From: Isoetes taiwanensis
Lineage: Eukaryota > Streptophyta > Lycopodiopsida > Isoetales > Isoetaceae
Length of the DNA stretch: 64,000 nt
Direction: 5' to 3'
Assembly: GCA_021234155.1 (NCBI GenBank)
Contig: JAJEKV010000027.1
Span: 707,109 to 771,108, forward strand
Shown here: piece by piece, positions 50,444 through 61,490 of the stretch
Position numbering within the stretch: the stretch's first letter is position 1
Layout of the letters: each line of letters starts with the position of its first letter
Position numbers and translations under genes: made by a program
The notes under the pieces: model-generated
The model's database searches: none
What the model was told of the DNA's origin: nothing
The model's input: the letters and a program-made list of their open reading frames with translations, nothing else

Positions 50444-50457
50444 ACAGCATGAGATCT
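50444..50457. repeat. LINE target-site duplication, 5' copy
   Basis: ACAGCATGAGATCT is identical to 40849-40862. It overlaps the start of the MIOX intron: the GTGAG donor on the minus strand begins at 50460, so the insertion left the splice donor in place. Confidence 0.93.
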
Positions 50458-50531
50458 CACCATAAGTATTTGATGATGAACAAAGCTTGGGGAGGCAGTT
50501 TACAGCCATTTTTAAGCCCCGGGGGGTTCAC

Positions 50532-51772
50532 CTAGATTATGCGGTATGAAACATGTGAGTGCACCAAATGGGTTTTTTTATTGCCTCTCTAGTACCGTAT
50601 ACATAAGAAAAATATAAGGTTCTTATAGTTTGAATGTCATACGGATACCAGAGGGAGTGTGGTGGCGCCAGTGTTCGATTCGTATTCATATTATAAGGGT
50701 CTGTCATTTTTGGTGAGCTTCTACTGTTGGGGATTCTGTGATAATATGATATGACTATGATACTAGGGCTGCCTGACCGCTGATAATTGGGGCCATCTGG
50801 GCCCTTGATAATTCCACGTGTCGATATGAGCGGCTGGGATTGGTTGGGACATTAACGTGGGTATCGTTGGTGTCGTGCAGGTACCAGACATTAGGCCGAA
50901 GGGAGAGATCTAACTGCGGAGTTTGTGTTTGGATTCTATTTGTGTCTGGTAGTTGAACCAGCTTGCCGGGCAGCAGTGGATGGAGCCGGGCAGCAGAGCA
51001 TAGTTGTAGATGTGGAGTTTTGGATGGTCGAACCTGGTATGTGTTTTTTAGATTTCTCTTCTGTAGGTGCCGTTCACCTCTATTTTGCTCCGACTAGCAG
51101 AGATTTGGGTCGAACTTAGATACACAGCCCTTCTATCACTGCCGTCCATATCCCGTTTTTGTAGCTTGCAGGGGCAAAGCTTCCGAAAATGGCTCCCAGA
51201 AGTGCCCAAGTTTTCCATATAGGTATTTGTAAAAATAAGTATTTCTCAGACTCAATTGCATTCAAATGACATAGCTTGCAAATTCTCTTCATGGGCTGGA
51301 CCTTAGGTCTTGCGGCACTGCCAGCTTCGATCTCAAGCCGATGAAATGAGACCCTGAGTTACCCAATAGCATATTTCACCTTATATGTGCCATATTCAAC
51401 TACCCTGCGTGCTGAAGCCATCGTCATTTATCTCAAGACAATGATGTTTATAAAATTGCATCTTGGTGGGCAACTCGCTTGGAATCAACCATGTCCTGGA
51501 TTTGTATAAATATGCCAGATCATATCGGATTAACTGATTCATATCTCTTTAGAGTCCCCTTTTAGCTCCAGGTTATGTAGCATTATTGGCATGGAAAGGA
51601 GGCAAGCTTCCAAAGCCAACTCCCAAGGCAATGCCATTGCAAACATACATTCTTTGACTTTTTTTTTATCCAATTTTTTGAAGCCTTGAAGGCAATCCAT
51701 GGAAGTCTGCTTTGATCTTGCTGGATTAAATTCTGATATTTAGCTGATTTATTTGGTATTACTGTTTTTCAG
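50532..51772. other. Interval between the MIOX fragment and the cyclin
   Basis: No further MIOX exon (HD-type, SWGHDDY) is visible upstream of 50531 on the minus strand. The first exon and promoter of the cyclin on the plus strand should lie here, but I could not place its ATG. A short exon-like frame near 50925-51117 is not recognisable. Confidence 0.4.
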
Positions 51773-53746
51773 CTGCAGGTAATGGGAAAGCAGTTGGCAA
51801 CAACAGACGGACATTAGGAGACATTGGAAATCTCGTGGATGCACTTTCTGTCAGATGAAATGTTAGCAAGGATGGGATCGTCGAGTAAGAATTCAGATTC
51901 CTAGGGTTTGAATTATTTGTTCTTATTACTAAGTTCGGAATGCTATTTGCATCAGAATACCAAAGCAAGAACCTGCACTGGACAGACCAATTACGAGGTA
52001 TTCTATTATTTCTTTGTTGGCTTCTGCATTTCTTCTTTCATGGAATACAGAAGAAAGAAGTTGAGGTATATAAGTGAAGCCTAAAACTCATATATGCTGT
52101 TTTTATGTATTGCTGCCATTAAACCCTTACTTCAACCCTTACTTCATATAGGGCAAGGAGACAGCATGGGGCACAAAACAGAGGAGAACTACAATCACTG
52201 AGAAAGTGCAACTTCCGGGTCTCGCATTAGACCATGGAGTAAATGTGGATCAAGTTTCAGGGCCAGCCTGCAAGAGTGAAAGGTGTGAAGTAAGGAACTA
52301 GTTTAAACGAAGCTTTGTGAGTTGTTTACTTTGGGCTGTGTTATAGCATTTTGCAAATGCTTTTTATTGTTGACCAGGCTGCATGTGGGCTTGGAGATCT
52401 AGAAATGCGAGATGCAGAGGATCCTTTGCCAGATATTGATCAATCAGACTCTGATAGTCAGTTAGCTGTGGTGGATTATGTAGAGGATATCTACAGTTTT
52501 TACAGGAAAATGGAGGTATTCCTTTGCTGTTAGCATTAAGTTAGCAAAATTCCTGCCTATCCTAACCTCAACCATACATATCAGATTCAGAGTTATGTCT
52601 CACCAGATTACATGTCAAAACAACCTGACATAAACCACAAAATGAGAGCCATCCTAATAGAATTGGCTGATTGAGGTATTTGCCTTTGCTCCCATGTTCC
52701 TAATTGTTGAAGTCATGTTCTTTATCAACCTCTAACAAATTTTGATCTGTGATATTCATAGGTTCATTACAAATTCAAGTTGATGCCTGAAACGCTCTTC
52801 TTAACCATCAATATCATAGACACGTTCTTAGCCTATGAAAGTGTCTCAAGAAAGCATCTACAACTCGTTGGATGCACTGCCATGCTACTTGCTTCAAAAT
52901 ATGAAGAAATCTGGGCTCCCGAAGTAGTAACAGTACTCAATTTGACAAGCATGTCAATGATACCATTTTAAACATACTCATTGAATGGGCTTTTGGCTGC
53001 TGCTGTAGGCACCAGATTTTGTATTCATATCAGACAATGCGTACACAAAGGACCAAGTATTATCAATGGTATGTACGTAACAGAGTATGATTTATCCTCT
53101 TTTAGCCATAAGGATATGACATGACTTCTTCGGATTTGCAGGAAAAGAAAATGCCCAACACACTGTCTTTTAATCTGACTGTTTCAACTCTGTATGTCTT
53201 TATGGTTAAGCTTCTGAAGGCTGCCTCTTCTAATGAACAGGTGTTGTTTGGTGATGCTAGCATTCAGATTTTAATGCGTTGCAATCTAAAGTGTTGCTTC
53301 ATACTCACATGCAGATGAACATGTTAAGTTTCTTCCTCGTAGAACTTTGTCTCACAGACTATGGTGAGATTTCCACCCTCACATCTGGCAGCAGCAGCAG
53401 TCTATACTGCACACTATGCGCTTGAAAGGCCACCATACTGGAATTATGTGCTGAAGAGACATTCTGATTACAGCGAGTGGCAATTGAAGTATGGATTTTG
53501 ATTTATTTATTTATTGTATTTATATCTTTCTTAAAATTCTGCTACTAGTCCTGGTTTTATTGGATCAAGGCAGTGATATTATGTTGGTTGCAGGGAGTGT
53601 CAACGATGGTGGAGCTTCACAAGAAGGCAGCTGAAGGGTCCCTTAAAGTAGTTTACAAGAAGTACTCCATTGCCAAAATGAGCTCAGTTTCGTTGCTTTC
53701 CCCAGCCTCTTTACCTTTACCCTCTGTCAGCAGCTTTTGCTCTTAA
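51773..53746 (+). pseudogene. B-type mitotic cyclin, spliced gene with several frame-breaking indels
   Basis: B cyclins activate CDKs at mitosis. Exons: 51773-51857 (GKAVGNNRRTLGDIGNLV, a destruction box RxxLxxIxN), 51956-51997 (DRPITR), 52152-52289, 52378-52515 (DSQLAVVDYVEDIYSFYRK), 52585-52675 (SPDYMSKQPDINHKMRAIL), 52762-52923 ([32 protein letters not shown]), 53009-53068 (DFVFISDNAYTKDQVLSM), 53142-53240, 53315-53488 (MVRFPPSHLAAAAVYTAHYA) and 53594-53746 (MVELHKKAAEGSLKVVYKKY; stop). Splice sites are good. Lesions: an extra A near 52661 turns ILIDWLIE out of frame, about 2 bases are missing near 53360 (LTDY/MVRF), and an indel near 53600 follows KEC. The 52152 exon also gives a frame conflict. 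It is a recent pseudogene, or an intact gene with assembly errors. It is not a processed copy, since introns remain. Confidence 0.88.
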
Positions 53747-53749
53747 GTT

Positions 53750-54540
53750 CACAACACACACTATTTATCCTGCTCAACAATCTTCTGTTGTTGTAGCTGT
53801 ACCATAGTCCAATTCTTTATTCTTTTTAGTTGCTCGCTTGCCTATTTATTCCTGGGACAGAAATTGCCCGAAAGCATATGTTGTATATCAAAGTTGATAT
53901 ATTCTTCAAACTGTACATATTTCCACTAATTGAATTCTATGTCTTTCTAATTAGTGCAAATTTTGTGATATAGGCAATGTTTCCATTGATTGTGTTGTTT
54001 TAATGGGTAAATGTTGTAAATGGTACGGCAAAATTTAGACAGATTCTGCGAGCTAATGGATGGTGCATTATGGGTCATGTAAAGTAATCAATCAAGGAAA
54101 CCAATGCTTTGTTTCTGCAATATTAGTGAAATTCAATGAAAATTAAGTTTGTTAACGTGAGAAGCGGTGGGCTAGTCAATGTGATTCTAGCAATCCTGAA
54201 GTTCGCAAAGGATTTAACTTAAGGCTTCATGACTTTGGTCTAGATGAATAGTCCCATTAATGTGAAGATGATGAACTCGATTTGTCATGTAAATATTATC
54301 AAAGCAAGCAAAGCAAATAGAATTTTGTTATTTACTTATTCTTTTTAATCTAAAGTAAACGCCTCTGGACTACTATTTACATTTGCATCATGAAAACAAC
54401 ATAATTACAAACGTTGCACCCTATTCATGAACTCTTCTCACATGGACCCAATGGTGCTTCAATTCCATAGATAAATTTCATATAATTGACATGCAACAAC
54501 TGTAACTACATTCTAATGCACAAATTCCTAATCCCATTAA
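53750..54540. other. 3' flank of the cyclin
   Basis: AT-rich, with no coding signal. It presumably includes the cyclin 3' UTR in its first few hundred bases. Confidence 0.5.
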
Positions 54541-55215
54541 ATTTTGAAAAGTTCCTTAAAAATAGTAATTTTTTTTGCTAGAACCTCATGAAATCTAAAG
54601 GAATGTTGTAGAAAGATCTAGAGTGAGCTTTGACTGGTCAACTAGCAAGATATATTTTTAAAAATTCCTAAAACTAGTAATTTTTTGCTGGAACCTAAGC
54701 GAATCTAGCGAAATGTCATAAAATCTAAGGGATTATTCTAGAAAGTTCTAGAATGAGGTTTGACTGGTCAACTAGCGCTTCAATCTAAAATAGAAGTTGC
54801 TTAAAAAATAATAAATATTGAAAAGTCCATAAAAATAGCTAATCTTCATAAAATCCAAGCGAACCTCCAAACCCCTAAGGGAATCTTAGGGAATCTTATA
54901 AAATATAATGAAATGTAAGCTAATCTCAACGAATCTAAGGGCACATTCATTGAATCTAAGGGAATCTAAGGGAATTTTCATAGAATCTAAAGGAATCTCA
55001 CAAAATCTAAGAGAATCTGAGAGAATTTAATGGAATCTCGTAAAATTTAAGAGAATATAAGTTCTAGAATGAGTTTTGACTAGTCAACAAGCACGGATGA
55101 ACACCTCAACCTAAAATAGAAGCTGCTAAGAATAGTAACATTTGAAAAGTCCCTAAAAATAGTAATTTCTGGCTGAAATCTAAGGAAATCTCATAAAATC
55201 AAAGGAAATGCAAGG
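54541..55215. repeat. Degenerate tandem repeat with GAATCTAAGG units and a TTGACTGGTCAA palindrome
   Basis: A larger unit begins GAAAAGTCC(C)TAAAAATAGTAAT and recurs at about 54545, 54660, 54820 and 55156, with lengths from about 115 to 340 bp. Each full unit ends in TTCTAGAATGAG-TTTGACTRGTCAA (near 54640, 54760, 55075). The length differences come from expansion of a roughly 11-bp subunit GAATCTAAGGG in the last full unit (about 54880-55020). TTGACTGGTCAA places two W-box cores (TTGAC) head to head. Confidence 0.8.
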
Positions 55216-55539
55216 GAGAATTTTCACAAACTCTTAGAAAACTGGAATATGCACAAACTGGATTATGCATAAACTAGAACATGCACCGTAAGATAAAAAA
55301 CTTGTATATGTATAAAATAATAGAGATATCATATATGTATGGAAGGGGTTGTCAACTAAAAGTGTTTTGGGCAAGTAATTATATGATATGGGTTGCATTC
55401 TTTTACAAATAATGTAGTCGTATACAAAGGGTTTTTCATATGGAACTGTCGTATACAATGGGTTTTTTGGCAACCTAAGGAACGCACATGGCATATATAT
55501 CTTCTTTATTAAAATGGGAGGGGTTTGATTTTCGTGCCT

Positions 55540-55573
55540 GGAACGCCGCATGTAACGCCGCATGCGGCGTTCC
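55540..55573. repeat. CpG-rich 13-bp inverted repeat, copy 1
   Basis: GGAACGCCGCATG (55540-55552) pairs perfectly with CATGCGGCGTTCC (55561-55573). A related, more degraded copy with its downstream flank occurs at 56856-56884, where GAATGCC pairs with GGCATTC. Confidence 0.8.
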
Positions 55574-57117
55574 CTCTCCCCCTTGCGACAGATTTTTTCC
55601 CTTTGCGTCTAGGCTACGGCGATGCCGACCGAAGCAGTCTCTCTGTGACCCACTGCAAGAGAGTCACGGATTAATCAAAACAAATGGCTGCCACATTGAA
55701 CCGGTGGAGCCTAAGATTCTTCGATAAAGGTCTTCGAGCCCATTTTGCTGTTTGGGCGCCTTCGCTTTGCCAATGTGGATATGAGGATTCAGATCTATGT
55801 CATCCGCCAAAGCATTGCCAAGAAGGAAATAAAGGAAATCTTGCAGCAGTAATGGCCTGGTAGAGAACATTATCCATAACAAAAGGGAAACGTTCTTGCC
55901 ATTTGTTACATTTTCTTCCTTCCACCATCAATATGAGAGTAGCATTTGCTCTCAGGTAAGGACTCTGAGATGCCGATCTTTTGCAGGTTTTGCAATTTGC
56001 AGATGTAGCCATGGCATTCTTTTGGGCATCCATTGATTCTTTATTCTACATGCAGGAGCTAAAGCTTCTGAAAGAGAATCACAAGCAATTATCACGATGC
56101 ATACTGGCAAACCAGTGTTTTGCACTTTCTACGGCTTTTCTACCTTCTGCTTCTCGGAAACGTGTATGCTACAGCATTTCTTTTGCCCATCCGGTAGAAC
56201 TCCTGTTTAAATTGGATTTTCTGCTCTGTTTAATTTTCTTATTTTGCCACACCTGTATATTTTGACCTTATGGCTGCTAAGCGACATCACTTATCTTCTC
56301 AGTCTTTGGCTACTAATTTTTTATAAGCAAGAAAGGGATCGTGGAGGCTATAATTTGATCTGGAGAATACATGGTGCTAATAAGGAGGGATATGGCATGG
56401 AACAGGAACAGATGAAGATTTATAAAGGTTATGATGTATTGGAGGTAAATCTGTGGCAACAATTCTGGCTTTACTTTATAGGAGGCTAATTTTGTGACTG
56501 AATGCGTCCTGAGCAATGTAAAGGTCATTTCCCATTTCTCTTTTCTTCCTTTTTCCTGTATCTCTCTCTTTACATGTACTTTTTGCAGAAAGAGCAATAA
56601 GCTGAGCAATAGTCTTCATTCCAGAGGAATTGCATTGAGATCTTTGATATATTTGGTAGTTGCACACACGAACTTTGAAATCTATTGAGCTGGAACTGTT
56701 CAATTTGGGTGGTTTGTAGGGATGCGCTGATGGCCATCAAGTCTTCAAGGATCTTATGGCGTTCGTAAGGCAGGAACTATGTTTCTGGTAGAGAAATATA
56801 GAGATAAAACCAACATGTTTTATCACAATCATAATTGGGATGGTGTTGCGAACTAGAATGCCGCATGTAACACCGTGGCATTCCCTTTCCGCTTGCGGCT
56901 CCACTATGGGACGTGAGTTTTGAATGCAGTGCTACTATCTTGCGACGACAGCTTCTTTGGTCTAAAAGGCAGCTTCCTTTGAAACCTTTATGGCAAGCGA
57001 GCTTCTTCAAGCTCCTTGGATGCGGTATCTCTACTCTCCGTAGCCTCTCAAGTATCCTTCCCTTCCATTTCTATTTCCACAGCTGATATCTGGTTGAAAA
57101 CGACAAGAAGAGCGGCC
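55574..57117 (+). other. Stretch with scattered exon-like segments, no gene assembled
   Basis: Possible plus-strand exons with good sites are a segment ending DVLE at a GGTAAAT donor (56444) and EANFVTECVLSNVK (56482-56523, phase 0). A frame from 55990 reads VLQFADVAMAFFWASIDSLF. They do not join into a product I recognise and may be remnants of a duplicated gene. Confidence 0.25.
56856..56884. repeat. CpG-rich inverted repeat, copy 2
   Basis: GAATGCCGCATGTAACACCG-TGGCATTCC corresponds to copy 1 at 55540 with several C-to-T and G-to-A type differences. The following TTGCG-containing flank is also shared. Confidence 0.65.
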
Positions 57118-58616
57118 ATGGCAGAACCCTCAAGGAGTCAAGAAATGGAGAAGCAGCAACATAATGAGACTTCGTTCTGTTGCTATATTTTCATTGACAA
57201 GTAAGCATTATAGTTTTGTCTTGGCAAGTTTTTTACTATTTCCCCATTTCACATCTATTTTGTGTGTCCATGAGTAATAGATCAATATTTTTTTCAGTAC
57301 GTCAAGAGGAGATGCTTCTTCCAGTTTTCAGAATGATGCATGCAAGTCGATAAACAACAAGTTTTTTTGCATGATTTGTTGATTATCTTTGAATGTCGGA
57401 TGAAGATTGTGCAAGTTCACCATCAACAGCTTTCTCAGGAACAGGAACAACTCAGCTTTCTCAGTTTTTCTTCTCACTTAGGTACTTTCTGTTTCACTGT
57501 TTCTACTATGGGATAATCCTTCTCAGCTCTTTCATTACACATGATTCTTTCGGTAATGCTTTTGTTGAACGTGAAAAATATTTCAAGGATGTTGTCGTAT
57601 TTGTCTATGTATTTACATAAAGCACTAATTATATTGGTTCATGATAATTAGAATGGATCTGATCTTGGTTGTTTGGAAGGTAACAACGTTAACGACCTGA
57701 GCAATTCTATTGATTCGTCTCCATTCTTTCCATCAGTGATTAGCTATTTAATAGGCTAATAGTTTCTTAGTTGTCCACCTGCATTTGATCTATTTCAAAC
57801 TTTTTCACCATTTGTGATGCATTATGATTTATTAATGCATTGCATTATTTTCAGTGCTTATATGGCTTTTATTTTCTTATTGTGTTGCATCACATCTTTG
57901 CAACTAGGTTATTCTTTATGAGTTTTTATTTATTGATTCCACTTAATACATTCTTTCAAGATGTGTCATTTTTATTAATTTTTTAGATGCGGACATCCAT
58001 GGGTGCCTTATGTATCTTATTTTGAGATGTTTGAATCTGTCCTGGAATGCATCTGCAAGAAATGCAGTTGCAACATCTATTGCCAAAATAGTACCTCTGC
58101 ACGTGCTTATTTTGATTTGATTGCATGAATGACATGATGTTCTAGATGTGAAGTTGACTCTACTATTTTAATCTGCTGGTAGTAGATGCTGCTTTTCTGA
58201 TTCTTCGTTTCATATCCATCCTTTTGGTAGAAACCAAAGCGGTTCTTAATGAACTATCAGGAAGAGAGCGATTATAAATTCGGGCTCTTGCTTGATCATG
58301 TTCCATCACAAAAGTACTGTTTTAAGGTAAATAGTTCATCTTTTTTGTTTCTATGTCTTATCATGTTTTGTTTTCAAATCTTCTGCAGTCTATGGAAGAG
58401 ACGTTCTATTTTCACAGTCTTCTTGACCAAGATTCATCTAGAATGGTAACTTGATTGGCATTTAATTGTTTTAATGGGTGCACGAGGTATTCTTTGAAGG
58501 TTTACTTATTGTTCTTTGAGGTCCCTGCTTCTGCTGTTGGATATGCTCAAGAATTTGCTATTATTGATCATATCCACCATGATGAAATGGACGACTTCTA
58601 TTATTCCTATAATGAA
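57118..58616 (+). CDS. Unidentified multi-exon plus-strand gene (partial model)
   Basis: Exon 1 (57118-57200) starts MAEPSRSQEMEKQQHNETSF and ends at GTAAGC. Exon 2 (57298-57360) joins in phase (NTSRGDASSSFQNDACKS). A middle part near 57408-57480 (SPSTAFSGTGTTQLSQFFF) is less certain. Three later exons are all phase 0 with good sites: 58231-58326 (KPKRFLMNYQEESDYKFG), 58389-58445 (SMEETFYFHSLLDQDSSRM) and 58521-58616 (VPASAVGYAQEFAIIDHIHH, DEMDDFYYSYNE). A chain of in-phase exons is unlikely by chance, but I do not recognise the family and the 3' end is not found. Upstream relatives of these exons may lie at 56.0-56.6 kb. Confidence 0.45.
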
Positions 58617-59071
58617 GTTTTCTAGAGTCTATAGATGATGTGCATAAGAAGATTAAATGCAGTAAGAATTTGTAATTCCATCTCCATGTTTCATAGGGCA
58701 TGCACCTCAACGACGATTATTTAGACAAACATAATGTCATAGAAAGTTGTCATTGTCATTATACTGAGAAATCTGTTAGTGTCATTATACCAAAATGTAT
58801 GGGTTCTTACTTGAATTTTATTTAGGAAAAGCAAAATATTTGGAAATGATGGCCTGCCTTAACTGCAACATTTGGTCGTCAAGCATATCTAAAGCTATAA
58901 ACCCAAAATCCTGGCTGGTATCAATGTGGCTTGCTGTTCTTGCAAGCTTGCAACAAGAAATGATGTCATTAAGCATCTTTAGAGCGACCAAGTCATATGC
59001 ATTTCTTACAAGCTGGCAATAGTTAAGCTTCTTAACTACAGGCTATGGTGCCTATAGTTATGGTGCCCAAA
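58617..59071. other. Interval without recognised features
   Basis: It may hold downstream exons or intron of the preceding gene. No frame could be joined with confidence. Confidence 0.35.
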
Positions 59072-59680
59072 TCTATGCTCACTGTAGTTATTCTTTAATA
59101 ATTAAAATGAAGTATACCACAACTACAACTATTGTTTGAACAATTTGTTATATGGATCTCATTAATCTCCCTAAGCAAACAAACAAACTCATGAACATAG
59201 TCACACAAACACATTACATATTCTGATCATTTCACCTCAATTGAATTCATGATTTTTGTTCTTCGACATCTTCCACAATATTTCCTGAACTATGATCACA
59301 TTGCAAAATTTTAATTCCATTGTGTATATCAGGATTTCTTTAGTTTTTCAAGTCACTGTCCCCCATAACCCCAAAAAACTAGATAGTTTAGAACAGGCAA
59401 TATATTGCAACAATATGTTAATTGCAGGTGATGTGCTTTCACGCCCAACCATCTCGCATATTCACTCATATGAATGGACATACAAAACATATGAATCGTG
59501 CCAGTTAAATCGTCCACTCCCCATTTTACACACACACTACTATAGTTTACACATGTCCAACATCCATTCCTTCCATTTTATCCCATATTACTTCCATTAG
59601 AACCATTCTATTAATTATCGCACCTACCTAATTCATGCATCTACGGCTAATGCCCGGCATCGCCGGGCACACGGTTCTAG
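59072..59680 (+). mobile_element. Non-autonomous Helitron-like element
   Basis: The 3' end is diagnostic: a perfect 7-bp hairpin GCCCGGC-ATC-GCCGGGC (59652-59668), an 8-nt spacer, then CTAG ending at 59680 and followed by T. This fits the Helitron 3' rule (hairpin, then CTRR, insertion between A and T). The proposed 5' end is TCTATGCTCACTG at 59072, preceded by A, fitting the 5'-TC rule but chosen by eye. No Rep/helicase is present. The 3' end is confident, the 5' end tentative. Confidence 0.6.
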
Positions 59681-61044
59681 TACCTATAATAGAGGTGAAT
59701 CCCCCGGGTTTTAAGCAGAGCCTATTGAATCATTTATATATCAGTAATCCAAAATCCAAAAAGATAAAGACAATTAAAGAGACAAAAAATTATCTGAATG
59801 TCAACCCACTTGATACAGATACTCATCATGACCCCATGACATCACCACCTTGTCTAGTCCGCTTCCTTCTTCATATATTCCATTCTTATCGTTGAATTTA
59901 GCATTATGTGTATCAGGGTTTCCCTTAAAAAACTAGCGGACAAAAACAGATGAGAACAAAAACGAGAGAATCCAGAAAAAAACATACAAATTGGGCATAA
60001 ATAGAATAGAATAGTTTTTTTAACGCAAAACAAATAGCTAAAAATGCAAAACAAAATTTCACGCCGGATCGGGGGTCAGCTGTCACCGTAGTGAACAATG
60101 GATTTATCGAATCGGACAGCCAAGCGTGAAATGTATCTCCCCGCAACACCGGAATATTTCATAAGGTCAATGTTAAATAACATGCCGTGTTGAAATATGG
60201 AACAACTATGTTAGACATACTTACCCACAACGGCCCATTCAAGTCTGGCTAAGGGGCCCAATCTCGTCCCTTTCTCAGATCTTTGAGCTTGAAATCCCAC
60301 CAAGGTTCCTATATTCCACCCGCCTCAAATGGGCATCCCTTCACACTCCACAAGGAGCCGCATCTCATGCATCCGAACCACATAGTCATTCGCTCCAACC
60401 ACAGAAACAAGATTGCGATTAAACGGGAGCAAATCATCCAAACGAGAGCGAAAGGAATATTCCTCAAAGATTCCTTTTTACAAAAGGGGGTGAAACTAGG
60501 TTAAAAAAAAGATGCATGAAATTTATTTTGACCCCCCAAAATGACTAATTTTTTTGTGCAACCAAAGAATTGACATTTTTAAAGTGTCACTTTTCTTTAG
60601 CAAATAGAATGTTCTTTGAAGTATATTTTACTGAGAGAATCTTTAATTTCGAGGATAAAATATTTAACAAAAAAATTGAAGTAAGTCCAGAATCTAAATC
60701 AGAGTATTCTCAAAATTTGAAGATAGAATTTCATATTCACATGTAAAATTTACGCCTTTTTCTAAGACTCTTTATGCAAAGTATGAGGAGTGATGAAGCA
60801 GGGATCTGTAGACGCTATCATGTTCATTTATGCCATCCCTTATCACCTTCACTTCCTTCACACTGGCTACTAGAGGAAGTGCTTTGAGTTATCTTCCTTA
60901 TCACTATCAATCAGATGGTGAAAGCATTGCCACCACCTTCTTCTTATCCTCTTCTTCGTAATTACAAGCTTTTTGCAAATTGATAGTCCTCATGACGATT
61001 GTGTCGATTTCAATGGTAAATCATAAGATAATATAGTCACGCCA
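59681..61044. other. Stretch without recognised genes
   Basis: Mixed AT-rich and CpG-containing sequence with only short frames and no recognised motifs. Confidence 0.4.
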
Positions 61045-61490
61045 TTAAGGATCAGCTTTCATCCCTACAACCCACCTTCTTGACTTTCTCCCTTTTCCTT
61101 GGCTTCTCATTTCTAACTCATATCTACCTTCAAAAGCATTTTCTCGAAAGTTGGTTGCAAGCCAATGAATCTTGAGTTTAGTGACTAAGCCCTCCTTGGA
61201 TCGTATGTCAAGCACTTTTGCTATCCAGAAGGTCGCACCTTTTGTCATCCTCCTCAAGAGGGGGATAATTAGCATACCCTTGGTAATTTCATAAGGTCAT
61301 TCCTCAAGGCCTTGTCCGGGAGGTACATGATTTTCTTTCTTTCATCAAGAAAAGCTAGCGTGGCATTGTTGGACACCTTGGTGCTGCGGGTTGATGGAAG
61401 GTGTGTTAGGCCATTGAAATGGTTTAACAACTGCCTTAGAACTATATTTTTCACAACAATTTTAACACGTTGAGAAAGTTGCTCCACCAC
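61045..61490 (-). pseudogene. Fragment of a transposon-type or reader-domain-like protein, frame-broken
   Basis: Two minus-strand frames that meet near 61270 read like one protein. The upstream one has LLNHFNGLTHLPSTRSTKVS and ends LRNDLMKLPRVC. The downstream one has TKGATFWIAKVLDIRSKEG, KLKIHWLAT, YELEMRSQGKG and WVVGM. The order FWIAKV, then KIHWxAT, then W resembles small tudor/BAH-like modules found in plant transposon-encoded or uncharacterised proteins. That is a resemblance in pattern only. A frame change separates the halves. Confidence 0.3.

Larger units (their letters stand above)
40467..50531 (-). pseudogene. MIOX: Myo-inositol oxygenase (MIOX) 3' fragment, interrupted by a LINE
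   Basis: MIOX converts myo-inositol and O2 to D-glucuronate in the cytosol. Four minus-strand exons give its C-terminal part. 50461-50531 encodes LPPQALFIIKY; 40715-40793 encodes LNKSGAYKQFMDDFDKQMF and PWLLEF; 40566-40647 encodes NKYDLYSKSKQRVDVEGLK and PYYLSLIQK; 40467-40493 encodes YFPKKLRW then TAG. Intron sites are GTAAG/AG and the last three exons join in phase. Removing the LINE restores a roughly 72-bp intron between the first two. Lesions: exon 50461-50531 has a one-base frame error in a C6G4 run, and its 3' end seems to lack 8 bases where other MIOX have HSFY. The N-terminal and di-iron-binding exons are absent from the window. I therefore call it a pseudogene or 3' remnant; the last three exons are themselves undamaged. 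Confidence 0.85.
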
